A DNA stretch of 64,000 nt. Origin: Anolis sagrei. Taxonomy: Eukaryota > Chordata > Lepidosauria > Squamata > Anolidae. Below are positions 1 through 11,490 of this stretch, piece by piece. The notes below the pieces were generated by a model, which was not told the DNA's origin, did no database searches, and saw nothing but the letters and a program-made list of their open reading frames with translations. The translations under genes and the position numbers were made by a program. The stretch spans positions 88,609,891-88,673,890 of the forward strand of contig NC_090022.1 of assembly GCF_037176765.1 (NCBI RefSeq). Direction: 5' to 3'. Each line of letters opens with the position of its first letter. Position 1 is the first letter of the stretch.

Positions 1-48
1 CCTAAGACCTGATCCTGGGGTATAGGGCCTGTCTGGAAGGGCCCCTAG
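1..48. repeat. End fragment of fold-back MITE family A
   Basis: Reads a ...GGGATATAGGGC-like inner part and CTGTCTGGAAGGGCCCC, the terminal motif seen in the other family A copies of this window. It is cut by the window edge. Confidence 0.5.
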
Positions 49-554
49 TTATCTTGCTAGTTTTGTCTAATTGTTTCACTAACATCTTTTCTTTCAGGAA
101 GTTCTTATTGCTCACTGCCTGTTCTCAGAGGCATGAATTCTGGCAGCTTTTCAAGTACTGTTCCGCTTTATATACACTCCTAGGCTATGTTAGAGTTCAA
201 GCATTTTCACCTATCTAATGTATTTCCTGTTGCCATTCAAAGTAATGCCAACCCAAGATGTATGTGAATACCTGCTGCTAATTTGAGAAGTGTTGGAACA
301 TGCTTGGATGTTTGCCAGTCCACAAGAATCCTGCAGGGTTACTTTGCTATAATACCAACCAGTAGTATTCACTGAGATGCTTTTCTTCTGTTCCTGGTTG
401 TGTTATCATATTTGCAAAGTACACTGGATGAAAACAACACTTTCCCTTTACAATTCCACACCTTGAGAAAATACTTCTATGACGTGCTTGCTTTCAGTGG
501 AGTTTTCTGAACACTAACAAGCGATTTTAATGTTTTTGTATGTGTATAATTAGC
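49..554. other. Intergenic, nothing recognised
   Basis: Unique-looking AT-rich DNA with no open frame, repeat or motif I can name. Confidence 0.5.
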
Positions 555-655
555 ATGTTTTGGCATTGAATGTTTGCTGTTTATATGTTGTGCTCTGCCC
601 TGAGTCCCCTTCAGGGTGGGAAGGGTGGAATATAAATGCTTTAAATAATAATAAG
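555..655 (+). repeat. L2-like LINE 3' end
   Basis: Carries the 3' UTR signature of squamate L2: CTGCCCTGAGTCCCCTTCAG, GGGTGGAATATAAAT, then an AATAAT tail. Confidence 0.6.
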
Positions 656-687
656 AGTACTTTATTAAGTGATTTACTAATGAAAGC

Positions 688-1005
688 AAAAATCATAGAG
701 TTGGAAGAGAGCACAAGAGCCATCTAGCCCAATACCTACCATGCAGGAAAACACAATCAAAGCACTCCAGATAGATGGCCATCCAGCCACTGTTTAAAAA
801 CCTCCAGAGAAGTAGACTACACCACATTCCATAAGCGCATATTTCACTGCTATACAGTTCTTACTGTCAGAAACTCCTATTATTTAGATGAATTCTCTTA
901 TCCTATTGTTTGAATCTGTCGCTTTCTAGTCTCTGGAGCAGCAGAGGCAAGACTGCTCTTTCCTCAATATGACATTATTTCAAATATTTAACCATGGCTG
1001 TCAGT
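688..1005 (-). repeat. CR1 LINE 3' end, 5'-truncated
   Basis: In antisense it starts with the CR1 end motif (AATCATAGAGTTGGAAGAGA), followed by the known order of CR1 3' sequence: CATGCAGGAA, GATGGCCATCCAGCC, CTCCAGAGAAG, ACTGTCAGAAACTCC, TCTCTGGAGCAGCAGA and AATATTTAACCATGGCT. It is moderately diverged. Confidence 0.8.
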
Positions 1006-1809
1006 CCTTTGCATCTCACAGAATTTATCAGACAGTGGATACTTGTCATGAAGACAAAACAGAAGAAAACATACAAAAGGAGGGGGAAATAGAGGCAGAG
1101 GTAAAAGGGAAGAATATGTAACCACTCATTTTCATGCAGGCTTGAATGCCAGTTTAAAATGCAGTGGCTACCCGATGATGCTCACTGAGAAATGCCAGTA
1201 AGCTAAAACCTGCTAAGCAAATGGCTCAAGCACTCGAAATTTGAGTTTAATCACACTGGGCATAATCTGGCCATATATGTAGCTGTCCAGGCCCCCTAAT
1301 ATTTAAGCACATTAAAAAATTCCATTGAAGTAAGTTAGCTGTTGGAGGCTGAGCTTTAACAGGATTGGCTTTAATTATTTCTTCTCAGAGCTGAAATCCC
1401 ATTGATCGGGATCATGTCCTGTCGTTGTGATGGCTTTTAAGAAGAAAAATGCCTAGAATAGGTCTCCTGTTTGCTGCGGTGTCTCTTGTCACTTTGTGTG
1501 AAAATCATTGGCGAATGAAAATACCATGCTGTCATTTGCACCTGGTTTGGATTATTCCACAAGACTAGCCTTTTGCTCTCAATAAGTGATATCCTACAAT
1601 CTATGTCACTTTACACAATCTACAAAAATTACCCATGAGTTTAATCCATTGTGATACAATGCAGGTTTCTGGATGCAGCATTGTTTTGGAAATACATTTG
1701 TCCTCTGCGTAGCTGATTTTAAAATGCGACTTTTGTACAAGAGTGACTTTATGCTGGGAAAGCTGGAAATTTGCTCACTTGCCTTGCAGGACTGCTTATT
1801 CTTTTAGGT
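1006..1809. other. Intergenic, nothing recognised
   Basis: No coding frame of note and no repeat identified. It lies between the CR1 end and the hAT MITE at 1810. Confidence 0.45.
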
Positions 1810-1944
1810 CAGGAACGGGCAAACTTCAGCCCTCCAGGTGTTTTGGATTTCAACTCCAAGAAATCCCAGCCAGCTTACCAGCTTTTAGGAATTGTGGGAG
1901 TTAAAGTTCAAAACAGCTGGAGGGCTGAAGTTTGCCCATGCCTG
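1810..1944. mobile_element. hAT-type fold-back MITE (family D) with 8-bp TSD
   Basis: Terminal inverted repeats (CAGGAACGGGCAAACTTCAG left, CTGAAGTTTGCCCATGCCTG right) enclose a self-complementary body with CCAGGTGTTTTGG and ACTCCAAGAAATCCC. The exact 8-bp duplication TTTTAGGT flanks it at 1802-1809 and 1945-1952. Confidence 0.85.
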
Positions 1945-2034
1945 TTTTAGGTGTTATGAAAAAACTAGATAAGATCTGCAAAATGCAAAGATGCCACAGC
2001 TAGAATAAGCTATTCCAGCATTTCCATTTTTTAT

Positions 2035-2400
2035 AAATGGTTATAGAAGCTGGACAATGAGAAAAGAAATTCAACTCATTTGAAATATGGTACTGGAGGA
2101 AAGTTCTGTGAATACCATGGACTGCCAAAAAGGCAAATATATGGGTGTGAGACAAATTAAGTCTCAACTCTTCATAACAATCCAAATTACTTGATTTAAC
2201 TGACTCTACTTTGGACATATAATATTATGATAATACTCATTAAAGAAGATAATTGCACTTGGTAAAATTGAAAACAGTAAAATGAAAAGGAAGACAGGTG
2301 AATAGACGCAATTAAGGATGCCACAGCTTTGAGTTTGCAAGATCTTAGCAAGATTGCTTTGCCTGGATGACTTTCATCCATAGGGTCACCATAAATTGAA
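2035..2400 (+). repeat. Old RTE-type LINE 3' end
   Basis: Decayed copy of an RTE C-terminal region and tail: TGGTACTGGAGGAAA, ACCATGGACTGCCAAAAAGG, CTTTGGACATAT, AAGGATGCCACAGCTTTGAG, and the end GGGTCACCATAAATTG. The conserved peptide order (YFGHI, GKVEG, R.R.G) is only partly legible. Confidence 0.6.
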
Positions 2401-2544
2401 AATTTAAGATTACTTGGTGTGATTAGCCTTCCCAGTGCCTTCTAGGCGTATTGGGCTACAACTCCCACCTCCCAAAGCAAGCTCTGGATCAATAAATGCC
2501 CAAATATTTAACCAGCAAGATCTGCATTCCATCCCTGATGTTAG

Positions 2545-2885
2545 TGCTGTTTTCTTGAATTACAAGAATGATGTTAAACATATATGAGTGTGTGGCTTAA
2601 AGCCAACCTCAAAAACGGTAGCATCGACACCGAGAACTGGGAAGCCCTGGCCCTTGAACACTCTAATTGGAGGTCAGCTGTGACCAGCAATGCAGCAGAA
2701 TTCGAAGAGGCACGAATGGAAGGTGAAAGGAGAAATGTGCCAAGAGAAAGGCACATCAAGCCAACCCCGACTGCCTTCCATCTGGAAACCGATGTCCTCA
2801 CTGCAGGAGAACATGCTGATCAAGAGTAGGGCTCCACAGCCACCTACGGACCCACCACATCTGGAAGACCATCATCCTTGAGCTA
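2545..2885 (+). repeat. LINE C-terminal fragment (RTE/jockey-like)
   Basis: An open stretch at 2584-2829 reads ...IDTENWEALALEHSNWRSAV..., the pattern (D.W..LA.....WR..V) that follows the reverse transcriptase in RTE and related LINEs. It is a fragment, not a host gene. Confidence 0.5.
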
Positions 2886-2935
2886 CAAGGGATCACCTAA
2901 GTAAGAAAGTACAGTAAATAAGTAAGTGTGCTCTT

Positions 2936-3150
2936 GATTACCTGTCAACTTATGACAACCCCATGAGCACCATAGGGTTTTTTTTTTAAGGGAAGAAATA
3001 TTCAAAGTGGTTTTGCCAGTTCCTTCCTCTGAAATTTAGCCTACAGCACCTGGTTTTTGTTGGCTGTCCCCCATCCAAGTCCTAACAAGGGCTGGCTCTT
3101 TTTGGCTTCCAAAATCAGACAGGAACTGGTGCTTTAAAGGCAATTTGGCT
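2936..3150 (-). repeat. Old tRNA-type SINE, MIR/Squam-like (family S3)
   Basis: Antisense body with ACTTATGACAACCCCATGAG, GTTTTGCCAGTTCCTTCCTCTG and an ending typical of this old reptile SINE. Other S3 copies lie at 9668, 10620, 26957 and 63230. Confidence 0.5.
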
Positions 3151-3177
3151 GCCTCTACATAGTGGGATTTGAACACC

Positions 3178-3245
3178 CACAGGAGTTGGTATCCATGGGG
3201 GATCCTGGAACCAAACCCCAGCAAGATGCCAAGGGCCCCTGTACT
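3178..3245 (-). repeat. Tigger/MER2-like DNA transposon fragment
   Basis: Reads ATCCATGGGGGATCCTGGAA, CCAAACCCCAGCA, CCAAGGGCCCCTGTA, an internal and end motif of Tigger elements also seen in part at 20416-20490. Confidence 0.5.
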
Positions 3246-3516
3246 TCATGGAAGAAATACAAATCTGGGAATGTACAGGTAAAATCCAAAGAAAAAGAAC
3301 CAGAAAGTCTTAATGCTTCCAGATATGTCTTTCCTTTCTTGATGAGCCCTTTGTCTGCAAAAGCTTATGCTATAAATTTTGAGCTCTTCGCTAGTTGAAA
3401 AGCTGCTATGGGAATCTTTTGTATCTTTTTACAATGAAGCAAATTAACATGAAAATGTGTTTGAAAACAGTGTGTGTATGTGTGTGTATACACGCACATG
3501 CACACACACATATATA

Positions 3517-3825
3517 ACGGGTTAAACTGCTAAGCTGCAGAACTTGCTGATCAGAAGTTGGTGGTTCAAATCTGTGAAACAGGATGAGCTCCTGTTGTTA
3601 GTCCCAGCTTCTGCCAACCTAGTAGTTAAAAATCATGCAAAAGTGAGTCGTTCGATAGATACCATTTCAGCAGGAAGGTAACGGCGCTGCATGCAGTCAT
3701 GCTAGCCACATGACCTAGGAGGCATCTGCAAACAATGCCAGCTCTTCAGCTTAGAAATGAAGATGAGTACCACCCCTTAAAGTCGGACTCGACTAAACTT
3801 AAAGAGGAAACCTTTACCTTTACTT
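3517..3825 (+). repeat. tRNA-derived SINE, family S1 (BovB-tailed), old copy
   Basis: B-box-like GGTTCAAATCT, body GCCAACCTAGTAGTTA, AATGCCAGCTCTTC, and tail GTCGGACTCGACTAAACTT then AAACCTTTACCTTTAC. It is clearly older than the copy at 26164. It is preceded by a TG/CA repeat at 3472-3512. Confidence 0.8.
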
Positions 3826-4939
3826 TTTAAATAATTATCTGTATCTTGTTATATCTGCCTTTATACTACACATTGAATGGGAATTGTTTGGTGGGTATAT
3901 CAAGTTCCAGCACCTTGAATGCTACCCAACAATCTATAGCGGAAGAACAGATAACAGAGCATTTAAAGGCTTTCCTGTCTCCTGAGAGCAGCGTGCTAAT
4001 CCAGAGTTCTCAGATCTTTCCTTACATGAATGGTCTTGACCTTTTAAAGATAACGGGGCCATTAATAATTTATCTAGCACTTGAGCTTGTTCAAATGGAT
4101 TGTCAAGTTTGCTCTGGTGGGAAAAGCAATTTGCCAACAAACCTGAAGCCGAAATATTTTGAGTTACTTTACCTCTGGAAACAAAATGTGGGCATGCTGC
4201 TGGTTTACAATGTTTCAAGATCTGGATGTATCCTGACACTGGAATACTTTGGAAAGATGTTTAAGACAAAATAAACAAACATATTGAGACAAAAAGAAAT
4301 CAGATTGTTGATAAGCAACCAAGTAATTATATAAAAATCATTAACCTGCATGTCATCAGCTAAAACTAATACACTTTTTCTTTTTAAGCACTTTCAGATG
4401 CTTACAAAATTCTTGAGCGTTCTGTGCTGTGGCAGAAAAGATAGCTATGTTTTCATTTAGCACAGGGATTATCATTGTCAAAGGATTAATGCTATTTTCC
4501 TACAGATACCAAGATCTAGCACAAGTTACATCAGCCCTGGAAAAACTATATCTGCCATCTTAAAAATAAATGAAGGGATTTTTTTTGTCCAAAATAACCT
4601 GAGCATTTACAGAGTTGTGGTGGTGTTAGGGGTTTCTGGAGGTGAAGTTCTCCAGCAAGACACTGGGGATTACTTTAGAGGCCATATAAATAGCTTTCAG
4701 GGATAGAAGTGGCCCACAGGTTACATGCCTTCCCATCTGGCCCTAAAAAAATTATGGATCTGGGTGAAAATTGAAAGAAAGGTCCCTAGCTTTCTAATCA
4801 CTTCCCCTTCCTTCCTCCTCCATCCACCTCTTCCACCACCATTCAATATATTCTAAAGTTTTTTTTCCAGTACTAAAGTACATGTCATAAAGTAAATGTC
4901 ATGTACTAAAGTACATGGCCTTTAAAACACTAGACAGTT
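3826..4939. other. Intergenic, nothing recognised
   Basis: A 142-codon open frame at 3846-4274 has no recognisable domain and an equally open antisense frame; it looks like chance. Pyrimidine-rich at 4800-4850. Confidence 0.4.
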
Positions 4940-5225
4940 CAGGTGCAGGCTATTTGGCCAACTGCATCTCCTTGTACGAACCTGTCCAGGGCCCTGAGAT
5001 CTGAAGGAGAGGCCCTTCTCTCAGTCCCACCTTCATCTCAAGGTCAGTTGGTGGGAATGAGAAAGTGGGTCTTCCCAGAACTCCCTTCTTCCCAGGGAAG
5101 CCAGAATGGCCCGTTTTCTGCTGTCCTTCCAGCGGCAGGGTAAAACCTTCTTATTCAGACAGGCTTTTAAAGAAGAAGATTTTGAAGAGCAAGTTGGGGG
5201 TGCTGTGGTTTTTAATATGTTTTTG
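4940..5225 (+). repeat. L2/CR1-like LINE RT C-terminal fragment
   Basis: Decoded peptide around 5106-5200 reads ...QGKTFLFRQAFKEEDFEE, matching the LKTWLFR.AF end of L2-type reverse transcriptases. It is directly abutted by a Tigger-like MITE. Confidence 0.5.
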
Positions 5226-5500
5226 ATGGATTTTCCATCCGTATCCACCGCTGTTTCAATACATTGCATTGTTTTGGTACTAAATTCGTAAATACAGTAA
5301 TTACTTCATAACATTATTGTGTATCAAATTGCTTTTTCTGTCAGCTTGTTGTAAACATGATGTTTTGATGCTTAATTTGTAAAATCAAAATGTAATGTAA
5401 TGTTTAATAGGCTTTTTGCTAATCCCTCCTTATTATCTAACATTTTTGCTTATCCAATGTTTTGCCAGCCTGTTTATGTTGCATAAGCGAGACTCTACTG
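5226..5500 (+). mobile_element. Tigger/pogo-like MITE
   Basis: Ends GCATAAGCGAGACTCTACTG followed by TA. Inside are CTAATCCCTCCTTATTATC and TTTGCTTATCCAATGTTTTG, the reverse of the element at 24912-25129. The left end is truncated. Confidence 0.7.
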
Positions 5501-5544
5501 TAATGAAGAAAATATGTTCCTAGTTTGAAACATAGTGTAGAGAC

Positions 5545-5923
5545 ATCAGACTGGCAACAAAGATCCGCCTAGTCAAAGCCATGGTATTCCCTGTAGTAAC
5601 CTACGGATGTGAGAGCTGGACCTTAGGGAAGGCTGAGCGAAGGAAGATCGATGCTTTTGAGCTGTGGTGTTGGAGGAAAGTGCTGAGAGTGCCTTGGACT
5701 GCGAGAAGATCCAACCAGTCCATCCTCCAGGAAATAAAGCCCGACTGCTCACTGGAGGGAAAGATACTAGAGACAAAGTTGAAGTACTTTGGCCACATCA
5801 TGAGGAGACAGGAAAGCCTAGAGAAGACAATTATGCTGGGGAAAGTGGAAGGCAAAAGGAAGAGGGGCCGACCAAGGGCAAGATGGATGGATGGCATCCT
5901 TGAAGTGACTGGACTGGACGCGC
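5545..5923 (+). repeat. BovB (RTE) LINE RT C-terminal fragment
   Basis: Open in one frame from about 5581: MVFPVVTYGCESWTLG, KIDAFELWCWRKVLRVPWTA, SNQSILQEIKPDCSLEG, YFGHIMRR, MLGKVEGKRKRGRPRARWMD, the diagnostic BovB C-terminal region. The usual BovB tail is missing: at about 5923 the sequence switches to an L2 element. Confidence 0.9.
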
Positions 5924-6380
5924 TTGGTGGGGACGCGGGACAGGGCCTTTTCCGTGGTGGCCCCCCGACTCTGGAACACCCTCCCCAAAGACCTTAGACA
6001 GGCCCCTACATTGGCTGTCTTCAGAAAGAACTTGAAGACCTGGCTTTTCCGATGCGCCTTCCCAGATTAGGAAATCTCCACCACCAAGTCCCATAAGCAC
6101 TTTATCAGAACCAATGATTGCTGCACATCACACATCGCACTTGCCCTGGAAGCCCCATATACACCTCCTGTCACATCAGCACTTTTAATCTTGTACCCAT
6201 TGCTCTGGCCCGGCCCAGTTTTATTGTGTTTACTGTATTGTGCCTGTTGTTTATTTTGCTTTATTCTATTTTTAATTGTTTGATTTGCTTAGATTGTATT
6301 GTTGTGTTGTGTGTTGAGGCCTCGGCCTGTGTAAGCCGCATCGAATCCTTCGGGAGATGCTAGCGGGGTACAAATAAAGT

Positions 6381-6424
<44 letters not shown>
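5924..6424 (+). repeat. L2-like LINE 3' end with (TAA)n tail
   Basis: In the frame from about 5938 it reads RAFSVVAPRLWNTLPKDLRQ, APTLAVFRKNLKTWLFRCAF, the RT C-terminus of L2-type LINEs. A 3' UTR follows, ending GGGTACAAATAAAGTTTAAT and a (TAA) run of about 15 units to 6424. Confidence 0.85.
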
Positions 6425-6562
6425 TGCTGCACCCAGGGTTCTTAATCAAAAGCCTGTCTGACATAGGAGACCCTGCCAGCAGCATAGACTCTTCCCGCAC
6501 AGGAGCATGCGGTTCTACTACCACAAAAAGGTAGAGTCATTTATTAAACACTGAAATTCAGT

Positions 6563-6745
6563 CTAGACAACAACAACTTTATTTTTGTATCCTGCCACCA
6601 TCTCCTTGAAGGGACCCAGGGCAGCTTACATGGGGACAGGCCTGGTCAAACATTGAATTAAAACAGCACAGTAAAAATTATAAAAACAATATCATAAAAC
6701 AACATAAAAACACCATAAAATAACATCATCAATCAACCCATAGAC
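6563..6745 (-). repeat. L2-like LINE 3' end
   Basis: Antisense 3' UTR: CTTTATTTTTGTATCCTGCC, GGGACCCAGGGCAGCTTACA, then the A-rich stretch of ACATAAAAACACC units. Confidence 0.65.
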
Positions 6746-7667
6746 TGACATAGTAACTGAATACTAGACTTGAGCAGGCAAGCCTGAATGGGTAAAACAA
6801 TGGCCTGAATAGGTAAAACCTGGCTAAACCTTTGTTGTGGCTACCCTAAATCTACCCAACTAGCAATAGTATACAGGTCTTTGGATGGCACTCCATCAAT
6901 CTATTTGAATTTAAATTGCCCACTTTATTTCAGCATGAAAATGTTAGAGGTGATGTTTGGAAATGAGGCTGAACAAATTGGGACAATGAATAAGCCCTCT
7001 GAATTGGCAGAAAGTAAGTCTGATCCCCATGTAAAAATAATACACTAGACCCCTGTCTGGATTTCCTCAGAAGCACCTCTACAAGCACTTTTGTTGTATT
7101 GTCCCATTGATTTAGTTTTGACAAACTGGAGAGGATAATCATTTTTCTGGTGAGGTGGTAGTGTGGGATTGAGAAACAGAATGAGAAGTCTAAATGTTTG
7201 AGGAAAGCATGTCAGCTCCCTTATCAGGTACATTTACATTATTTGCTCCAAACAGCTTCTGACTCAAGTGAGCACAATCAAATTTAGCTTCTTGACAGGC
7301 AGTTTCTGTTGAAGGCCTCATGAACAAACTTTCTCCTGAATGTGTGGGATTCCATCCAACAGCTGCTTTCTCTGGGGTCCTTTGTATAGATGCACATTTG
7401 GGATACTTCAACCAGCATTTCAACATTTATTGGGAGGAACAGTACATTTTTAAAAAAGACTTTTCTCTGTTAATTTTGGAAATCCTTGATCTGCTCTCTC
7501 CTTTCTTTTACCAAAATGCACCTAAATGTCCTGCACATTCATTAATTTCATTGCATTCAATGACATTTCTGAGTTATCATGCATATATTTGGGGTGCTCC
7601 TCTGTTTGTTAGTGTGATTAAATAAAAATATTTTGTTTTATGTGTTGTGGAAAAGGATAGTCTATGG
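6746..7667. other. Intergenic, nothing recognised
   Basis: A 101-codon frame at 7320-7625 shows no family features. No repeat was identified with confidence. Confidence 0.4.
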
Positions 7668-8145
7668 GCCCATCTAGACAGACCCAAAAAGCGGGACAAG
7701 TCATAGTTTTTACCAGAGGTGTCCAAATGACTCTTCTGGTAAAACTTATTAATTTGGAAGAAACAGTGGCTTCCTTGATTTGGTCTGAATTAATTAGATA
7801 CCCCATTAGATCCAGGCCTTCTTAAAAGGCCCAGGTCTAATGGGGTATTGGGCCTGCAGGGATTCACTCCCGGAGCCCAAAGGTGCAGGAGGGCACCCAC
7901 CCCCTTCCTTCCTGCCTCCCATTTACCCCTAAAACTTAGTAAAAATGCTCTTGGTCACCATAACTTCTCTCCTGGTGTTCTCCTGGTGTTAGAAAATGAT
8001 GCGTGAGGAGAGGAGGGATTTTCCTCCTCGCCCCCCTCCCCTGTTTCCTCAGGCATCATTTTCTGGTGCCAGGAGGACTCAAGGAGATAGGTTATGGTGG
8101 CCAGGGACATTTTTACTAAGTTTTAGGGGCTAAATTTGGGGCTTT
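7668..8145. mobile_element. DNA transposon family C, non-autonomous
   Basis: Starts GGGCCCATCTAGACAGACCC; a second copy lies in the opposite orientation at 34440-34966. The inner part is a large imperfect inverted repeat: CCCCTAAAACTTAGTAAAAA at 7925 pairs with TTTTTACTAAGTTTTAGGGG at 8111. Confidence 0.6.
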
Positions 8146-9341
8146 GGGGTGGCTTCGTGCCATCTCAATTTGTCTCAGGAGGGCATGTAGCCTCCCCCCG
8201 ACAGAAAGCCCAGTGTCTGGGTGGAGGAGTGAGGCCAGGAACTCACATCGAACACGCTTTGGCACAAGTTTTGGCGCTGTCTGTAAGTGTCCTATACCAT
8301 TACCTGTGTATGTGTGCATAGCTATGCACTGCTGTTGCAATATTATGTATATTAAGGTCATAAAGCTCATTATACTACCCATCTGTAATGTATAAAATTC
8401 CTTTTTGTATTGTAATTTTAAGAATCCCCAAGCTCATATGAGTACTGACCAAACTAGCTAGGAGATTATTTTATTTATAAAGAACTATGCTTAAATTAGG
8501 AAGAACAAAATATTGAGAAATAATAATGATTGCTACTTTCAATCATAGGTGAGCAGCAACATGTTTATTTGTTTGTTTTGTTTGGTAATTTCAGGTTTTA
8601 GAAATAGCATCATAATGTGCTCATAATATGTATAATATAGTGTGATCATAGAGAGCTAATATCTCAATGGAAGTGTGAAAGTTTCAATTGCAAAATGCCT
8701 TGTGGTTAAAAGGTTAAACTTGCAAATGATAGAATTTTCATCTCTAAACCTGACAAGACACTGGAAACCATTTGCCAGGGAGAAAGTGAGGCAGAATAGC
8801 CTTTGATGGACAAGCAATCTGTTCTCATATGAGATTGCTTGCTTGCTCATTCATTCATTCACACATTCTTTTGTTTATATTAGGCAGTCCAATAACAAAT
8901 GTCTTCTAAACAGATTACGCAGTAATAAAACAATGACATCACAAAGTGGATGCTAAACAGCACTGGCAATGAAAATAAAAATAAAATATATAAAAGTCAT
9001 TTAAAATGTCAGGGAGAAGATGAATGACCTTGCCTGTTTCAAGCAGGGTGGTGCCATGGGGTATCTGTTGCACTGGAGCCTGAAACACTTTTTCACCACA
9101 AAGCACACTCTGTCCAGATAATCCAGTAAGTACACGTTTATTAAGAGAAGAGTGTACAAAAAATAAGCAAATCTAAAAAGGAGAATCAAAGTTCAAAAAT
9201 AATTTCCAAGAGAGCCAAGTTTCCCAAATCCTTTCAAATATAGTTTCAAGAATCAATCCACAGATATATCCATAAATATGATAGCATGAATTCAAGACAG
9301 GCAATCTATGCCACACATGACACTAGAAACAGGAACACAAC
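8146..9341. other. Intergenic, unclassified
   Basis: A short hairpin lies at about 8817-8846. The stretch 9050-9330, with GTTTATTAAGAG near 9136, resembles the reverse of a retroelement polyadenylation region but could not be assigned. Confidence 0.3.
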
Positions 9342-9436
9342 ATCTGCTTTGAACTGGGTTATCTGAGTCCACACTCAGATAATGCGGGATATTCTGCCTT
9401 GATATTCTGGGATATAGGGCTGTGTGAAAGGGCCCC
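9342..9436. repeat. Fold-back MITE family A, right half
   Basis: Reads CTTTGAACTGGGTTATCTGA, CCTTGATATTCTGGGATATA, GGGCTGTGTGAAAGGGCCCC, the standard family A right half. Confidence 0.75.
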
Positions 9437-9667
9437 ATGTTGTATTTTCTCCAGTGCCTGTTTTAGATTGTATGCTTTTAGAATGCAGAACTTCCCAATC
9501 CCCATGACACTGCGTAAAGCATCACACACAATATTATTGTTAGTGTTACTGGAAATCCTTTCCCTCAGAAAGTATGGTGTCTAGATCTGAGCAACGAAAC
9601 TTGAGTAAGTCTTTTACAGGAAAAAAAAACACACCCCTAAATGAAAATAGTGCCACATGCAGCACTA

Positions 9668-9797
9668 GATGCTTAAATGATTGAGAGTGTGTGACTTGCC
9701 CAAGATCACCTTGTGGGTTTCCATTTCTGGGTGGGAGAATTTGAACCCTGTGTTCTAGCCCACCACTCAAAGCATTACACCACATTGACTCTCATTA
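9668..9797 (-). repeat. Old SINE, family S3
   Basis: GTGACTTGCCCAAGATCACC, GGGTTTCCATTTCTGG, then GAATTTGAACCCTGTG (reverse B box) and CACCACATTGACTCTC (reverse A box). Confidence 0.65.
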
Positions 9798-9979
9798 ATT
9801 CATTAATTTGGCCTTTTTTGTTTGATTGCTCTTTTGATATGAAGAGTGGTCACGCAGGAATGATAAAAATTGGAGACTAATCCACAGCATCTTTGAGAGT
9901 TGAGATATAGCCCACACTCACAAAGATGTGCAGGGAGTTCTTCCTACATTGTCAGTATTGTGATGCCGAACCTCTATTC

Positions 9980-10083
9980 CATGGGTCCTCAAACTAAGGC
10001 CTGGGGGCCGAATGCGGCCCTCCAAGGTCATTTACCCGGCCCTCACTTAGGGTCAACCTAAGTCTGTAATAATTTGAAAGCAC

Positions 10084-10121
<38 letters not shown>

Positions 10122-10363
10122 CCTATCTCATCAGCCAAAAGCAGGCCCACACTTCCCACTGAAATACTAATACATTTATATTTGTTAAAATTGTTCTTCA
10201 TTTTAATTATTGTATTGTTTTTAAGTGGTTTTTGCACTACAAATAAGATATGTACAGTGTGCATAGGAATTCATTCATGGTTTTTTTAAAATTATAATCC
10301 GGCCCTCCAACAGTTTGAGAGACGGTGACCTGGCCCTCTGTTTAAAATGTTTGTGGACCCCTG
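9980..10363 (+). mobile_element. Non-autonomous hAT transposon with exact 8-bp TSD
   Basis: Left end CATGGGTCCTCAAACTAAGG, right end TTTGTGGACCCCTG, flanked by CTCTATTC at 9972-9979 and 10364-10371. A (CAA) run of about 12 units sits inside at 10084-10121, against about 4 units in the sister copy at 55205. Confidence 0.9.
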
Positions 10364-10619
10364 CTCTATTCTTTTCATCTTCAGTTAAATAAAGCATAGT
10401 AATGGGAAATCGGCTCTTTAAACATGGTTACAGTTTTGTTTTTCTTAAATTCATACAGCAGGTGGCAGCAAAACTCCATTCAAGAGTTTGATTCCAATCT
10501 TGTTCTACATTCTTACCCTTTTACACATTATTGACATAAACTCTGGTGGATTATCCTGTGTGTGTGTACATGTGCATGAGTGTATCTGTATATGTGTATG
10601 AGTGAAAGCAACATATTTA

Positions 10620-10862
10620 GGATTCAAATTACTACTCTGTGCTCTCAAGTCATTTCCAATGTAGGGCAACCTTAAAGCAAACCTAGCATGGAGTTTTCTT
10701 GGCCATATTTGTTTAGAGAGAAATTGCCTTTGCCTTTCTCTGAATCTGAGAGAGTGTGACTTGCCTAAGGTCACCTGGTGGGTTTCCATGGCTGAGTAGG
10801 GATTTGAATCTTGCTCTCTAGAGTCACAGCCCAATGCTCCCACTATTGTATTATGTTGGATT
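10620..10862 (-). repeat. Old SINE, family S3, near full length
   Basis: Reads CTCAAGTCATTTCCAATGTA, GCCTTTGCCTTTCTCTGAAT, GTGTGACTTGCCTAAGGTCA, GGGTTTCCATGGCTGAGTAG, GGATTTGAATCTTGCTCTC (reverse B box). Confidence 0.7.
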
Positions 10863-11325
10863 TTCAAATTGCTGATTTATGCAAAAATAGTTATATCTAG
10901 AACCCCTATAAAACTGAAATGGCAAAACAAATGTCTTAGGTAATTCAACTAAGTTGCAAGGAAGAAGGTGAATAATAAAAGTGAATTATTATGTTTTGCA
11001 TTGCATAATAATTATCTTGCTGCCCACACATGTGCACTAAGGGATTTTGAAGATTTCTGATGTTTACCTTTTCCCCAGCTCAAGCTTTATTGCCTTGTTT
11101 ATTACAGACATGCTCCTCCAGACCGACACCAAAAGTCTGTTTCTTTAGGCCTCCTTCACCATCATCCTAATGCTGATGCTGCTAAAAACAAATAAACAAA
11201 CAAATTACTGTTAGACTTGGAGAAGGGATCTGGAGGGATATACAGTAGAAAGACTTTGTAGAAAGTATCTTTTTTACCAGAGGCTTTGTTTGAGGTATGC
11301 CAAAATATCGCTATAAGTTCACTTT
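10863..11325. other. Intergenic, nothing recognised
   Basis: AT-rich with an A/CAAA run at about 11185-11205. No element or gene identified. Confidence 0.4.
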
Positions 11326-11490
11326 ATTTGTTAATACAACAGCTATGAAATCCTGGGACTTGCTGTTTGGGGAGGAGTCTTTTGAATACTTGGCCAGAAA
11401 GCTGTAGTGCTGCATGATGCTACAGTTTCCATGAATCTATAGTGTTCAGTTAAAGTGGAATAATGAAGCTATAAATGTGTAGTATAAAAG
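11326..11490. repeat. Fold-back MITE family B, degraded
   Basis: CTATGAAATCCTGGGACTTG and a mirrored second arm with CATGAATCTATAGTGTTCAG, AAGTGGAATAATG. Heavily diverged. Confidence 0.45.

Noticed and set aside
3846-4274. 142-codon open frame
   Set aside because: No recognisable domain, no Kozak or splice context, and an equally open antisense frame.
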